Shown here one piece after another: positions 1 through 10,137 of a DNA stretch of 59,433 bases (its first letter is position 1; each line of letters opens with the position of its first letter). The notes under the pieces were generated by a model. That model ran no database searches and had not been told where the DNA came from. It was given only the letters and a program-made list of their open reading frames with translations. The position numbers were made by a program, and so were the translations under genes. Source of the stretch: Chromatiales bacterium (GTDB lineage Bacteria; Pseudomonadota; Gammaproteobacteria; Steroidobacterales; GCA-2729495); the NCBI GenBank assembly GCA_020831895.1, contig JAFIFS010000036.1, positions 1 through 59,433 of the forward strand, read 5' to 3'.

Positions 1-60
1 GGGGGGGGGGCCTCGGTGCGGTTGGGGCGGGGGGGGGGGGGCTCGCAGGGGAGGGCTGCG
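1..60. other. poly-G low-complexity window start
   Basis: Positions 1-10 are ten G and positions 29-41 are thirteen G, in an otherwise G-rich stretch with no coding signal. Long G homopolymers at the edge of a sequence commonly come from two-colour sequencing chemistry or a poor contig end. I therefore read this as a probable assembly or read artefact. A real G-rich element cannot be excluded. Confidence 0.6.
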
Positions 61-73
61 GCGTGCGGGTAGC

Positions 74-112
74 AAAAAAAGCGCCGGGGGCGCGTTTGCC
101 CCCGCGCCCCCG
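74..112 (-). terminator. Rho-independent terminator of the PEP-CTERM gene
   Basis: A 10-bp perfect inverted repeat (85-94 with 103-112, 8-base loop) is followed on the minus strand by a run of seven T (complement of 74-80). It lies about 57 bases past the stop codon of the minus-strand gene ending at 169. A G+C-rich stem followed by a T run is the classical intrinsic terminator pattern. Confidence 0.75.
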
Positions 113-168
113 TTTCTTTCAGCTTGCGGCGAGGGCAGTCAGAAGCCTGCCGTCGCTACCCTGGCTTC

Positions 169-1092
169 TCAGGCTGCCGCGAGGCTGCGCTTACGGAACC
201 AGCCCAGCAGGACCAGGCCCGAGCCGAACAGCCATACTGCGGCCGGCACCGGGATGAAGGTTACGTCCATCGTATAGAGTGCAGTGAAGGCCGAGGCGTT
301 GTTGCCACCCAGGGCCGAGGATGTCACGCGCGCACGGACGATTCCGCCAACGCCCTCGACGAAGTCGGTCAGGTCCCACTCCACGGCGGACTGGGGTCCG
401 ACGAGCAGTGAGCCGCCGGTGCCCTGGTGATACGGTGCGTTCTGTGTGTCGAACACCGTGTACCCGGCGTTGATGCCGGTCCAGTTGACCCAGGAGTTGC
501 CGCCAGCGCTGTTGACAGCGTTACGCAGCAGACCGCACTGCCCGCTCACCTGCACTCCGCTGGCACCACCAAGGTTTGCAGCAGCTGGAACACATGCCGC
601 GTTGCCCGGGTCAGCCCCATGCGTCAGGGTTCCGGCCAAGGGGTCGTAGGTCCAGGTCAGCCCGTTGACCTGCATGTCGGAAATTACGCCGACATTGTTA
701 TCGAAGTCGAAGGACTGGAAAGTGCCAAGGCTCAGTTGGCCAAGCTGCTGGATCGAGGCCTCGGTCACGGAGCCGCCGACGACGTTCAGCGTGCCACCGA
801 CGCTGATGATCTGCGGAACGATGGGCGGCAGCGCGGTCGGGTTGGCCGGGTTCCACAGGCCGAGCGTCGCGCTGAGCAGCGGCCAGGTCTTCGGGTCCTG
901 CGGGTCAAGCAGGAAAGGGTTCGTGTTGCTATAGGAGCCGATCTCCGGAATCAGCGCGCCGCCGATGCGGCGGACCTCAGACAGCGTCGAGCTTGCGCTG
1001 TCGATCCGGTAGAAAGTTTCAGGCGCGCTCGCAGCCGTCGCGGCCAGCGGGGCGGCTGCTGCAACTACCGCCAGTAATCCAAGCTTCTTCAT
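169..1092 (-). CDS. PEP-CTERM (VPLPA-type) sorted exoprotein
   Basis: A 307-residue secreted protein of unknown function. Residues 1-23 form a Sec signal peptide (MKKLGLL start, A-rich core). Residues 279-307 form a C-terminal sorting signal: a V-P-A-A-V-W-L-F-G-S-G type motif, one hydrophobic helix and an Arg/Lys cluster (FRKR). This matches the VPLPA variant of the PEP-CTERM signals recognised by exosortase in Gram-negative bacteria. C167 and C186 could form a disulfide. The middle matches no domain I recognise and is rich in Gly, Asn, Ser and Thr. ATG at 1092 is preceded by GGGGGA at suitable spacing. No exosortase gene is in the window, so the processing enzyme must be encoded elsewhere. 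The protein may belong to the extracellular matrix or cell surface; this is inference from the sorting signal only. Confidence 0.8.
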   Translation of the reverse strand: MKKLGLLAVVAAAAPLAATAASAPETFYRIDSASSTLSEVRRIGGALIPEIGSYSNTNPFLLDPQDPKTWPLLSATLGLWNPANPTALPPIVPQIISVGGTLNVVGGSVTEASIQQLGQLSLGTFQSFDFDNNVGVISDMQVNGLTWTYDPLAGTLTHGADPGNAACVPAAANLGGASGVQVSGQCGLLRNAVNSAGGNSWVNWTGINAGYTVFDTQNAPYHQGTGGSLLVGPQSAVEWDLTDFVEGVGGIVRARVTSSALGGNNASAFTALYTMDVTFIPVPAAVWLFGSGLVLLGWFRKRSLAAA

Positions 1093-1426
1093 CTCTGTTC
1101 CCCCTTCAGCGGGATGCTTTCTGGTGAAGTTCGAGACTGAGCAAGCACGGTCCCTCCGGACGAAGAGTCGCCCATTCCATGGAGGTTATCTGCCCTGTCC
1201 CTCATTTTTTTTCGTCTTCCGGACCGTCGAACGGCCTCTTGCTGACGCTTCTGGTTCTCTATTCTTCGGTGCCTTTGATATCACAGCCGGGCGTAGCTTG
1301 CAAATGCTTTTCTGTCTTTTTTTTCAGGGCTTTACATAAGCACTCGGCCGCCGTGGGTGCCGGGCCGCGCCGTGCGCCCGCCAGCAGGGCATCCGGTCGC
1401 CTGTATTCGTGCGAAACTGTCCTGTG
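1093..1426. other. divergent intergenic region
   Basis: About 330 bases between the minus-strand PEP-CTERM gene and the plus-strand membrane-protein gene. It holds the PEP-CTERM ribosome binding site, a T8 run near 1205 and another T-rich tract near 1313-1322. I found no convincing -35/-10 pair, tRNA or known riboswitch fold by eye. Promoters for both flanking genes presumably lie here. Confidence 0.4.
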
Positions 1427-2461
1427 ATGGAAGCGGAAAGCAACTTGCTGGAGCGCAGCGCTGCGCGCATCCAGGCGACGAGGGCGCTTTACGCCGGGCT
1501 GATGTTCAGCGCGGTTTTCACCGGCCTCATCTGGCTGACCGGCTGGCTCTGGCTGGACCCGGGTCCGCTGACGCCGGACCGACACCCGTTCTGGTACCAG
1601 TGGCAGCTGCAGCAGCCCACTTTCCTGAGTCACGCCAGCGCCTGGGGACTTTACGCGCTGCATCAGGCCACGCTCTGGGGCGTGATCTGGTATGCGCAGC
1701 AGCAACGTCCTGCCTACAGCGACCGTCTCCATGCGTTCAACCTGTTTGCGCTGCTGGCCAATGCGCTGTTCATCAGCCTGCACCTCCTGCAGACCCACCT
1801 CTGGTACGACGGCCTTGCGCAGACCGTGCCGGAGTGGACCTCGCAGTGGTCCGTGATCATGGTGCTGGTCGCGATCCTGCTGATGGAGAACCAGCGCCGG
1901 GGGCTGTTCTTCGGGCGCAAGCTCGACTTCGTCACCCGCTCGGCGGGGCCCCTGCGCAAGTATCACGGCTACTACTTCTCCTGGGCCATCGTCTACACGT
2001 TCTGGTATCACCCGATGGAGTTCAGCAGCGGTCACCTGCTGGGCTTTGCCTATATGTTCCTGCTCTTGCTGCAAAGCAGCCTGTTTTTCACCCGGGCGCA
2101 CGTGAACCGGTACTGGACCGTCTGCCTGGAGGCAGGCGTCATCATCCACGCGCTGCTCGTGGCCGTCATGAACGGCGACAGCTGGCCGATGTTCGTCTGC
2201 GGCTTCCTCGGCATTTTCGTGATCACCCAGATGCACGGTCTGGGCTGGTCCCGGCGGCTGCGTGCCGGCCTCGGAGCGGCCTACGTGGCGACAGTCGCGG
2301 CGATCTACAGCTTTGAGGGCTTTCATCTCGTGTTCCAGGTCGGGCTGATCCCGCTCACCGAGTATGCGACCGTGATCCTGCTGTCGCTGCTGATCCTGGC
2401 CGGGCTGCGACTGCGGCGCTGGTGGCTTGCGCGGGGCGTCGCGCCAGTCCTGAATGGCTGA
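1427..2461 (+). CDS. unrecognised polytopic membrane protein
   Basis: I do not recognise this family. It is about 344 residues from the ATG at 1427; a GTG at 1409 would add six residues. It has roughly eight to nine hydrophobic segments separated by short loops, ending in a basic tail (LRLRRWWLARG). Aromatic and histidine residues are frequent near membrane edges, for example around HQATLWG and YFSWAIVYTFWYHP, so heme or metal binding is possible but unproven. It lies between a divergent exoprotein gene and the sucA promoter region and shows no operon partner. Base composition matches its neighbours. Confidence 0.6.
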   Translation: MEAESNLLERSAARIQATRALYAGLMFSAVFTGLIWLTGWLWLDPGPLTPDRHPFWYQWQLQQPTFLSHASAWGLYALHQATLWGVIWYAQQQRPAYSDRLHAFNLFALLANALFISLHLLQTHLWYDGLAQTVPEWTSQWSVIMVLVAILLMENQRRGLFFGRKLDFVTRSAGPLRKYHGYYFSWAIVYTFWYHPMEFSSGHLLGFAYMFLLLLQSSLFFTRAHVNRYWTVCLEAGVIIHALLVAVMNGDSWPMFVCGFLGIFVITQMHGLGWSRRLRAGLGAAYVATVAAIYSFEGFHLVFQVGLIPLTEYATVILLSLLILAGLRLRRWWLARGVAPVLNG

Positions 2462-2479
2462 AGGGTGAGCGCTGTGTCA

Positions 2480-2507
2480 TTGAATAACGCCGCCCATCGG
2501 CTAGACT
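2480..2507 (+). promoter_or_regulatory. candidate sigma70 promoter of sucA operon
   Basis: TTGAAT (2480-2485) and TAGACT (2502-2507) are separated by 16 bases, about 75 bases upstream of the sucA start codon. They lie in the only sizeable non-coding gap before the operon. This is a match by eye to the -35/-10 consensus, not a measured start site. Confidence 0.4.
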
Positions 2508-2582
2508 ACCGCGCCCCTGAAAGCACTTGTCCAGTCGCGACCCCGGCGACCCGCGCCGGCTGCGGCCGAGGTCACTGATCCG

Positions 2583-5414
2583 ATGAGCCAGTCACTGCAG
2601 CAGCGCTACGCCGGTACCCCGCTTTACGGCAGCAACGCAGACTACGTCGAGGCGCTTTACTCAGCCTTCCTTCGTGATCCTGCGGCGGTGCCCGAGGCCT
2701 GGCGCGACTGGTTCCGCCAGCTGCCACCCGAGCCTGCCGCCGGCCTGTCGGTCATGAGTCCTGCGCAAGCCGCGCGCCCTGCGGGCGTCAGGGCGCGCAG
2801 CACCGCGGCGGTGCCCGGCCTGGCAGCCCAGAAGCAGGCGGCGGTTGCACGCCTGATCCAGGTCTACAGCCTGCGCGCCCACGAGGTCGCGGATCTGGAC
2901 CCGCTTGGCCTGATGGAGCGCCGCCATCCCGCTGTGCTCCGGCTCGACTACCTGGGGCTCGACGAGTCCGACATGGATACCGAGTTCTACGTCGGCAACT
3001 TTGCCGGCCAGGCCGACGCCCGCATGAGCCTGCGCGAGCTGCTCGCCAGGCTCAGGCACATCTATGGCGGCAAGGTGGGTGCCGACTTTGCGCACCTGTC
3101 GCGCGGACGTGAACGTATCTGGATCCGCGACCGCATGGAGCGCGGGATGCTGGGAGACGCTCTCTCGGTCGAGGAGAAGCGCAACATCCTGACGCAGCTG
3201 ACGGCGGCCGAGGGGATAGAGCGCTACCTGCATACGCGCTTCGTCGGCCAGAAACGGTTTTCGCTGGAGGGTGGCGAGGGCCTGATCGTGCTGCTGGACG
3301 ACCTGATCCAGCAGAGCGGTGTCGCTGGCATCCAGGAGATGGTGATCGGCATGGCCCACCGTGGGCGGATCAACGTGCTGGTCAACGTGCTTGGCAAGTC
3401 GCCTGCGGAGCTCTTCTCGGAGTTCGAGGGCATCTACGACCCGGAGACGGTCACGGGTTCGGGTGACGTCAAGTACCACATGGGCTTCTCGTCCGACATC
3501 CGGACCGCGGCCGGCGACCTGCACGTCGTGCTGGCCTTCAATCCTTCCCACCTCGAGATCGTGAATCCGGTCGTCGAGGGCTCCGTCCGCGCCCGGCAGG
3601 AGCGGCGTGGCGACAGCAAGGGTGCCGAGATCCTGCCGGTGCTGGTGCACGGGGATGCGTCTTTCGCTGGCCAGGGGGTCGTGGCCGAGACCTTCCAGCT
3701 CTCCCAGGCACGGGGCTTCAGCACCGGTGGCACCGTTCACATCGTCTGCAACAACCAGATCGGCTTCACGACCAGCGATCCGCGCGACGCCCGCTCGACC
3801 GCGTACTGCACCGACATCGCCCGGATGATCGAGGCGCCGGTGTTCCACGTGAACGGGGATGACCCGGAGGCCGTGGTCTTCGTCACCCGTCTGGCCCTGG
3901 AGTACCGGCAGACCTTCCACAAGGACGTCGTCATCGACCTGGTCTGTTACCGGCGTCATGGCCATAACGAGGCGGACGAGCCTTCAGCCACCCAGCCACG
4001 CATGTACCAGCAGATCCGGCGACAGCCCACCGTCCGGCAGAAATACATCGGCCGACTGGTCGAGGAAGGCCTGGTCGACGCCACCGAGGCCGAGCGGATG
4101 AACGAGGACTACCGCAGCCGCCTGGAAGCGGGTGAGCCGCTGCCCAAGGCCGTCCTCGGCATGGTGGGCAATGAATACACCGTGGACTGGAGCCGGTACG
4201 CGCTGGCGGACTGGACCGAAAAGGTCGTCACCTCGATCGATCCCGGGGAGGTGGCCTGGGTTGCCCGGGAGATGAACCGCGTGCCCGCGGGCTTCAAGCT
4301 GCATCCGCGGGTGTCCAAGGTGGTCGCCGACCGCGAGAAAATGGCGGCCGGAGAAATCCCGATGGACTGGGGTTTTGCCGAGCTTATGGCCTACGGGAGC
4401 CTGCTGCGTCAGGGCTACAAGGTGCGCCTGACCGGCCAGGACAGCCGCCGCGGCACCTTCTTCCACCGGCATGCGGCCCTGCATGACCAGGAGACCGGCC
4501 GGACCTGCCTGCCGCTGGAAGACATCGGCGGGCCGCGTGGTGCGTTCACGGTGACCGACTCGCTGCTCTCCGAGGAGGCCGTGCTGGGTTTCGAGTACGG
4601 CTACGCGACGACGGACCCCGATACCCTGGTGCTGTGGGAAGGCCAGTTCGGGGATTTCGTCAACGGCGCACAGGTGGTCATCGACCAGTTCATCAGTTCC
4701 GGTGAGGCGAAGTGGGGCCGGCTCTGCGGGCTCGTGCTTCTGCTGCCCCATGGTCAGGAAGGGCAGGGCCCGGAGCATTCCTCGGCGAGGCTGGAGCGAT
4801 TCCTGCAGCTGTGTGCCGAGAACAACATGCAGGTCTGCGTGCCCTCGACCCCAGCGCAGATGTTCCACATGTTGCGCCGGCAGATGCTGCGCAGCTTCCG
4901 CAAGCCGCTGGTCGTGATGATGCCGAAGAGCCTGCTGCGCCACCGGCTTTCAAGTTCGCCCATCGCCGAGCTTTCCTCGGGCGGGTTCCGTCCGGTGCTG
5001 CCGGAGACCGCTGAACTCGATTCCGCGCCGGTGCGGCGCGTGGTCTTCTGCAGCGGCAAGGTATACTTCGACCTGCTCGAGGCACGACGCTCCGCCGGCA
5101 TCGACGACGTTGCGCTGGTGCGGATCGAGCAGCTCTATCCGTTCCCGGCCGCCGAGTTTGCCCGCGAGATTGCGCGCTACCCGGACGCGGCCGAGATCAT
5201 CTGGTGTCAGGAGGAGCCCCAGAACCAGGGCGCCTGGTACCAGATCCGGCACCACCTGCAGCGGCCCCTGGCCGCGCCCCGGGAGGTGCTGTACGCCGGG
5301 CGGCCGCATGCGGCCGCCCCGGCGCCCGGCATCTACCAGCTGCATGTTCAACAGCAGCAGGCGCTGGTCGCTGCGGCCCTGGGCCTGGCTGACCGGGCCC
5401 AGCAACCCGCCTGA
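2583..5414 (+). CDS. sucA: 2-oxoglutarate dehydrogenase E1
   Basis: E1 component of the 2-oxoglutarate dehydrogenase complex in the TCA cycle; it decarboxylates 2-oxoglutarate using thiamine diphosphate and transfers the succinyl group to the lipoyl arm of SucB. At 943 residues it has the family's usual length (E. coli about 930). The N-terminus ([20 protein letters not shown]) is the conserved E1o leader that contacts the complex. The thiamine-diphosphate motif is visible as G357-D358 followed about 30 residues later by N390-N391. The C-terminal transketolase-like half ([22 protein letters not shown]) is intact. It is first in a three-gene operon, 26 bases ahead of sucB. No succinate dehydrogenase or succinyl-CoA synthetase genes flank it here. 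Confidence 0.97.
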   Translation: MSQSLQQRYAGTPLYGSNADYVEALYSAFLRDPAAVPEAWRDWFRQLPPEPAAGLSVMSPAQAARPAGVRARSTAAVPGLAAQKQAAVARLIQVYSLRAHEVADLDPLGLMERRHPAVLRLDYLGLDESDMDTEFYVGNFAGQADARMSLRELLARLRHIYGGKVGADFAHLSRGRERIWIRDRMERGMLGDALSVEEKRNILTQLTAAEGIERYLHTRFVGQKRFSLEGGEGLIVLLDDLIQQSGVAGIQEMVIGMAHRGRINVLVNVLGKSPAELFSEFEGIYDPETVTGSGDVKYHMGFSSDIRTAAGDLHVVLAFNPSHLEIVNPVVEGSVRARQERRGDSKGAEILPVLVHGDASFAGQGVVAETFQLSQARGFSTGGTVHIVCNNQIGFTTSDPRDARSTAYCTDIARMIEAPVFHVNGDDPEAVVFVTRLALEYRQTFHKDVVIDLVCYRRHGHNEADEPSATQPRMYQQIRRQPTVRQKYIGRLVEEGLVDATEAERMNEDYRSRLEAGEPLPKAVLGMVGNEYTVDWSRYALADWTEKVVTSIDPGEVAWVAREMNRVPAGFKLHPRVSKVVADREKMAAGEIPMDWGFAELMAYGSLLRQGYKVRLTGQDSRRGTFFHRHAALHDQETGRTCLPLEDIGGPRGAFTVTDSLLSEEAVLGFEYGYATTDPDTLVLWEGQFGDFVNGAQVVIDQFISSGEAKWGRLCGLVLLLPHGQEGQGPEHSSARLERFLQLCAENNMQVCVPSTPAQMFHMLRRQMLRSFRKPLVVMMPKSLLRHRLSSSPIAELSSGGFRPVLPETAELDSAPVRRVVFCSGKVYFDLLEARRSAGIDDVALVRIEQLYPFPAAEFAREIARYPDAAEIIWCQEEPQNQGAWYQIRHHLQRPLAAPREVLYAGRPHAAAPAPGIYQLHVQQQQALVAAALGLADRAQQPA

Positions 5415-5440
5415 TACACCAAGGACGACGGACGAACACG

Positions 5441-6736
5441 ATGAGCATCGAGGTAAAGGTTCCCCGGCTGCCGGAGTCGGTTGCGGACGCAACGCTCGTG
5501 ACCTGGCACAAGAACCCGGGAGACCGGGTCGCCCGAGACGAGAATCTGGCGGACCTTGAAACCGACAAGGTGGTCCTGGAGGTGCCGGCGCCTGCAGCCG
5601 GCGTGCTGGGGGAACTCAAGGTCAAGGGGGGTACGACGGTGACCAGCGGGCAGCTGCTCGCAGTCATCCAGGAGAGCGGGGCCGGGGCAGAGGCGAAGCC
5701 TTCGCCGGCCAGCGAGCCGGAGGCCGCTCCGGCCGGCGGAGCGGTGGCGGCGGGGCGCGAGGGCGGAAATGGTGAGGCCTCATCCTCGGGCCGCCTGAGC
5801 CCGGCGGTCCGGCGCCTGGTCCAGGAGCACGAGCTCGACCCGGCCAGCATCAGCGGCAGCGGGCGCGGCGGGCGCATCCTCAAGTCCGACGTGCTGGCGG
5901 CGCTGGAGGAGGATGGCCGGGAGCAGGCTGGCGGTGCAGGGCTGAACGGTGACGAGCACGCCCGGGCCGCCGACGACGACGCGGACGACAGCACGGCCAT
6001 CGCGCTGGCCCCGGTGATGCCGGCGCAGGAAGCGGCGCGGCAGGATCGTCGCGAGCGTATGTCCAGACTGCGTGCACGCATTGCCGAGCGCATGGTGGAG
6101 GCCCAGCAGAACGCGGCCATGCTCAGCACTTTCAACGAGGTCGATCTCAGCGAAGTCATGGCGCTGCGCCGTTCCTATGGGGAGTCGTTCGAGAAGAAGC
6201 ACGGGGTCCGCCTGGGGTTCATGGGTTTCTTCGTCCAGGCTGTGGTCGAGGGCCTGCGCCGCTTCCCGGTTCTCAATGCCTCGGTCGAGGGTGACGAGAT
6301 CGTCTACCACGAGTATCACGACATCGGTATCGCGGTATCGACCGAGCGGGGACTCATCGTGCCGGTGCTGCGCGATGCTGATCAGCTCGGCCTCGCCGAG
6401 GTGGAGCAGACCATCACCGAGTTCGGGCAGAAGGCCCGTGCCGGCTCTATCTCGATGGATGAGCTGACCGGCGGCACTTTCACGATCACCAATGGCGGCA
6501 TCTTCGGTTCGATGCTCTCGACACCGATACTCAACCCGCCCCAGAGCGGCATCCTCGGGATGCACAGGATCCAGGAACGGCCTGTCGTCGTCGACAGCCA
6601 GATCGTGATCCGTCCGATGATGTACCTGGCGCTGACTTACGATCACCGGATCGTGGACGGGCGCGAGGCGGTCCAGTTCCTGGTCGCGGTGCGGGAGGTC
6701 CTTGAGGATCCGCGCCGCCTGCTGCTGCAGGTTTGA
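5441..6736 (+). CDS. sucB: dihydrolipoyllysine succinyltransferase (E2)
   Basis: Core E2 of the 2-oxoglutarate dehydrogenase complex; it moves the succinyl group from the lipoyl arm to CoA. Its 431 residues show the expected order: one lipoyl domain (about 1-75, lipoylated K43 in [12 protein letters not shown]), an Ala/Pro/Glu-rich linker, a peripheral-subunit-binding domain (about 121-160, [12 protein letters not shown]) and the catalytic domain. The catalytic signature DHRIVDG places H402 and D406. A second charged linker (about 165-195, rich in Asp and Ala) is rather long. It sits between sucA and lpd, with only a few bases before the lpd start. Confidence 0.96.
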   Translation: MSIEVKVPRLPESVADATLVTWHKNPGDRVARDENLADLETDKVVLEVPAPAAGVLGELKVKGGTTVTSGQLLAVIQESGAGAEAKPSPASEPEAAPAGGAVAAGREGGNGEASSSGRLSPAVRRLVQEHELDPASISGSGRGGRILKSDVLAALEEDGREQAGGAGLNGDEHARAADDDADDSTAIALAPVMPAQEAARQDRRERMSRLRARIAERMVEAQQNAAMLSTFNEVDLSEVMALRRSYGESFEKKHGVRLGFMGFFVQAVVEGLRRFPVLNASVEGDEIVYHEYHDIGIAVSTERGLIVPVLRDADQLGLAEVEQTITEFGQKARAGSISMDELTGGTFTITNGGIFGSMLSTPILNPPQSGILGMHRIQERPVVVDSQIVIRPMMYLALTYDHRIVDGREAVQFLVAVREVLEDPRRLLLQV

Positions 6737-6740
6737 TCCG

Positions 6741-8168
6741 ATGAGCAGAAAGTACGATGTTGTTGTCATTGGTGGCGGGCCATCAGGCTACGTCGCGGCG
6801 ATCCGTGCGGCGCAGAATGGCCTGCGGACGGCCTGCATCGATGCGTGGCAGAACCGCGACGGCAGCTCCAGTTTCGGTGGCACCTGCCTGAATGCGGGCT
6901 GCATCCCGTCAAAGGCGCTGCTCGAGTCCTCCGAGCTCTACCACCGCGCGCGCCACGAGTTCGCCAGCCACGGCATCGTGCTTGAGCCCGCCCGGCTCGA
7001 CCTTGCAAAGATGCAGGAGCGCAAGGCTCGTATCGTCGCCCAGCTGTCAGGCGGCATTCATGCCTTGTTCAAGTCGAACGAGGTGGACGGGCGCTTTGGC
7101 CGCGGCCGTCTTCTGCCGGACAACCGGGTGCTGGTGACAGCCCGCGACGGCAGCGAGGAGACGCTCGTGGCGGATCACGTGATCCTTGCGACCGGCTCGA
7201 CTCCGGTCGAGCTTGCCTCGGCCCCGTTCGACGGCAAGTTCATCGTCGACTCCTGGGGCGCGCTGGATTTCGACGAGGTGCCCGGGCGGATAGGCGTGAT
7301 TGGCGCGGGTGTCATCGGGCTGGAGCTGGGCAGTGTCTGGGCGCGCCTGGGCAGCGAGGTGACCATCCTCGAGGCGATGGACCAGTTCCTGTTCATGGCG
7401 GATGGCGCTATCGCCCGCGAGGCGCAGCGCCAGTTCAAGCGCCAGGGGCTCGATATCCGGCTCGGAGCCCGGGTCAGTGCGGCCCGCGTCGAGGACGGCG
7501 TCGTGCGCCTGGCCTACGATGACGGCCAGGGTGCCCACGAGATCGAGGTCGACAGGGTGATCGTCGCCGTCGGGCGGCGGCCTTTCACCGATGGTCTGCT
7601 CGATCCGCTTGCCGGCGTCAACCTGGACGAGCGTGGTTTCATCGAAGTCGACGATGAATGCCGCACGAGCGCGCCGAACATCTGGGCGGTGGGCGACGTG
7701 GTTCGCGGACCAATGCTGGCCCACAAGGGCTCCGAGGAGGGCGTGATGGTGGCCGACCTGATCGCCGGCAGGCACGCCGAGGTCAACTATTCGGTGATCC
7801 CGAGCATAATCTACACGGCTCCCGAGATCGCCTGGGTGGGCCAGACCGAGGAAGAGCTCAAGGAATCAGGGCGCAAGTACAAGGTTGGCACCTTCAATTT
7901 CGCGGCCAGCGGGCGCGCGCGCGCGATGGAACAGGCTGCAGGGCTGGTGAAGGTGCTCGCCGACACGGATACCGACCGGCTGCTGGGTGTACACATTGTC
8001 GGGCCGATGGCAGGCGAGCTGCTGGCTGAGGCCGTCGTTGCCATGGAGTTCGAGGCCAGCGCCGAGGACCTCCAGCGGGTGATCCACGGGCACCCGACCC
8101 TGACCGAGGCGGTTCACGAGGCAGCGCTCTCGGTAGATCGCCGCGCCATTCACGCGATCAACCAGTAG
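6741..8168 (+). CDS. lpd: dihydrolipoyl dehydrogenase (E3)
   Basis: FAD-dependent E3 that reoxidises the dihydrolipoyl arm and reduces NAD+. The start is the ATG at 6741 (MSRKYDVVVIGGGPSG), four bases after the sucB stop; an upstream in-frame codon inside sucB is unlikely. The protein has 475 residues. It shows the FAD-binding GGGPSG near residue 11, the redox disulfide C49-C54 in GTCLNAGCIPSK, an NAD-binding GAGVIGLELG, and the C-terminal His-Glu active-site region (HGHPTLTEAVHEA). Third gene of the sucA-sucB-lpd operon; it could also serve other lipoyl complexes, which cannot be judged here. Confidence 0.95.
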   Translation: MSRKYDVVVIGGGPSGYVAAIRAAQNGLRTACIDAWQNRDGSSSFGGTCLNAGCIPSKALLESSELYHRARHEFASHGIVLEPARLDLAKMQERKARIVAQLSGGIHALFKSNEVDGRFGRGRLLPDNRVLVTARDGSEETLVADHVILATGSTPVELASAPFDGKFIVDSWGALDFDEVPGRIGVIGAGVIGLELGSVWARLGSEVTILEAMDQFLFMADGAIAREAQRQFKRQGLDIRLGARVSAARVEDGVVRLAYDDGQGAHEIEVDRVIVAVGRRPFTDGLLDPLAGVNLDERGFIEVDDECRTSAPNIWAVGDVVRGPMLAHKGSEEGVMVADLIAGRHAEVNYSVIPSIIYTAPEIAWVGQTEEELKESGRKYKVGTFNFAASGRARAMEQAAGLVKVLADTDTDRLLGVHIVGPMAGELLAEAVVAMEFEASAEDLQRVIHGHPTLTEAVHEAALSVDRRAIHAINQ

Positions 8169-8252
8169 TCGAAAGGCGGCGCCGGCAGCGGGCACGCCGC
8201 GGGCAGCGTTTCGGTTATCATGGCCGCTGTGCTGTCCTGCGGAGTTTTCCGG

Positions 8253-8819
8253 ATGAGGAGTCTGCTTCTTGCGCTGCTCGGCGTCAGTGCGCTGGCGGCT
8301 GCGCCCAGCGCCCAGTCCCACGAGCTCGACCTGAGTTTCAATTCCGACGCGTTCCGGTTGCTGTACGCCTACACACTTCCGCAGCGCTCGCTGCGGGCTG
8401 ATGGGGCGTGGCTGCACAACTCGGACAGCGGCGCGGCCCTTCATGGTGGTCTGCAGCTCGTCAGTGCGGCAACCTCCGGCCCGGATCCTGTACTCGTCGG
8501 GCTGGGTGGCCGCGTGGTGTACCTGAATGGAAGGCGCGGCAACCAGGACGGGCTGGGCATCGCGGTCGGCGGGTCCCTGCGCTACACCATCCCCCAGTAC
8601 AACCGCTTTGCGGTGACCGGCGAGGCCTGGTATGCGCCGAATGTGCTGATCGGCCTGGATACCCGCCAGTACCGCGAGCTGGCCGTGCGCGGCAGCTACA
8701 ATGTCACCCGCCAGGCGGAAGTCTATGTCGGGGCACGTCATGCGCGGGCGAAGTACCGCCGCGCGGAGCCTTTCCGTTTCGATACTGGCATGCACCTGGG
8801 CATCAACCTCAGGTTCTGA
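8253..8819 (+). CDS. YfaZ-family outer membrane protein
   Basis: A 188-residue predicted outer-membrane beta-barrel protein resembling the YfaZ family; its function is not established. The ATG at 8253 is preferred over the upstream one at 8220 because GGAG (8241-8244) lies 8 bases ahead and because it places a clean signal peptide ([20 protein letters not shown]) at the N-terminus. The mature part shows alternating polar and aromatic residues typical of barrel strands and ends in Phe (INLRF), the usual outer-membrane insertion signal. It is separated from lpd by about 85 bases and is followed closely by yebC. Confidence 0.75.
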   Translation: MRSLLLALLGVSALAAAPSAQSHELDLSFNSDAFRLLYAYTLPQRSLRADGAWLHNSDSGAALHGGLQLVSAATSGPDPVLVGLGGRVVYLNGRRGNQDGLGIAVGGSLRYTIPQYNRFAVTGEAWYAPNVLIGLDTRQYRELAVRGSYNVTRQAEVYVGARHARAKYRRAEPFRFDTGMHLGINLRF

Positions 8820-8835
8820 GCAGACGGGGCAAGGC

Positions 8836-9579
8836 ATGGCAGGTCACAGCAAGTGGGCCAACATCCAGCACCGCAAGGGGGCCCAGGACAAGAAGCGCGG
8901 CAAACTGTTCACGAAGCTGATCCGCGAGATCACGGTTGCGGCCCGCGCGGGCGGCGGTGATCCGGCCTCAAATCCCCGCCTGCGGCTCGCGGTGGACAAG
9001 GCCAAGGGCCAGAGCATGCCGAAGGACAACATCGAGCGTGCGATCAAGCGCGGTTCGGGTGAGCTCGACGGCGCGAATTTCGAGGAAGTGACCTACGAGG
9101 GTTACGGTCCGGGGGGCGTAGCCGTGATGGTTCGCTGCCTGACCGACAACCGCAACAGGACTGTTGCCGAGGTCAGGCATGCTTTCAGCCGTTTCGGTGG
9201 CAACCTGGGCGCGGATGGCTCCGTGGCCTACCTGTTCAACCATGTCGGCCTGATCGGGTTCGACAACGGCATCGACGAGGACAGCGTGATGGCGGCGGCG
9301 ATCGAGGCGGGGGCCGAGGACGTGGTCAGTAATGAGGATGGCTCGATGGAAGTGCTGACCGAACCGGCGGAGTTCGAGCGGGTCCGGGGCACGCTGGAGG
9401 GTGCCGGTCTGGAGCCAGCGTTTGCAGAGGTGACAATGCGTTCCGCGGTGAGCACGCGGCTCGAGGGCGACGAAGCCGCGACCATGGTCCGGCTGATGGA
9501 ATACCTGGAGGATCTTGACGACGTCCAGAGCGTCTACTCGAATGCCGACATTGCTGAAGAAACCCTGGCTGCGCTCTGA
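8836..9579 (+). CDS. yebC: YebC/PmpR-family protein
   Basis: A 247-residue member of the YebC family, first described as transcriptional regulators and more recently linked to translation of difficult peptide sequences. The start [20 protein letters not shown] is the family hallmark. The three-part YebC fold is present at full length: a basic N-terminal helical domain, then two mixed domains including [17 protein letters not shown] near the C-terminus. It lies directly upstream of ruvC, a classic gammaproteobacterial neighbourhood, with a gap of about 40 bases. Confidence 0.95.
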   Translation: MAGHSKWANIQHRKGAQDKKRGKLFTKLIREITVAARAGGGDPASNPRLRLAVDKAKGQSMPKDNIERAIKRGSGELDGANFEEVTYEGYGPGGVAVMVRCLTDNRNRTVAEVRHAFSRFGGNLGADGSVAYLFNHVGLIGFDNGIDEDSVMAAAIEAGAEDVVSNEDGSMEVLTEPAEFERVRGTLEGAGLEPAFAEVTMRSAVSTRLEGDEAATMVRLMEYLEDLDDVQSVYSNADIAEETLAAL

Positions 9580-9618
9580 GCGGCCGCCCACCCCGGCCTG
9601 ATCGGGGCCATTCCGAAG

Positions 9619-10137
9619 ATGGCTGATACCGTGCGCATCCTCGGCATCGATCCCGGTTCCCGGGTGACAGGCTGGGGCGTCGTCGACTCGGACGGGCGGC
9701 GTTCCTGCCATGTCGCCAGCGGCCATATCCGGACGGCCGGGGGCGATCTCGCCTCGCGCCTGGCGGAGATCTTCCATGGCGTATCCACCCTCGTGGGTGA
9801 GTACAGGCCCGTGGAGCTTGCCATCGAGCGCGTCTTCGTCAACCGCAATGCCGACTCCGCGCTCAAGCTGGGCCACGCGCGGGCAGCTGCAATCTGCGCG
9901 ACATTCGATGCCGGTATCGACGTGTTCGAGTATGCGGCGCGGGCGGTCAAGCTTGCCGTCGTAGGTACGGGCGCGGCCGACAAGGCACAGGTGGCGCACA
10001 TGGTGGGCATGCTGCTGGGATGCCGCGAACGCCTGCAGCCCGACGAGGCCGATGCGCTGGCCGTAGCCATCTGCCATGCGCACAGCCGGGGCGTGGCCGG
10101 GCTCGTCCGGTTCCCGCGGCAGGCCAGCGCTTCGTGA
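9619..10137 (+). CDS. ruvC: Holliday junction endonuclease RuvC
   Basis: Resolves Holliday junctions by paired nicking, working with RuvAB in recombinational repair. The 172 residues are normal for the family. The four acidic catalytic residues are all present: D11 in GIDPGS, E70 in AIERVF, and D142 and D145 in PDEADALAVAIC. The ruvA GTG start overlaps its stop codon (GTGA at 10134-10137), so the genes are translationally coupled. Confidence 0.97.
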   Translation: MADTVRILGIDPGSRVTGWGVVDSDGRRSCHVASGHIRTAGGDLASRLAEIFHGVSTLVGEYRPVELAIERVFVNRNADSALKLGHARAAAICATFDAGIDVFEYAARAVKLAVVGTGAADKAQVAHMVGMLLGCRERLQPDEADALAVAICHAHSRGVAGLVRFPRQASAS

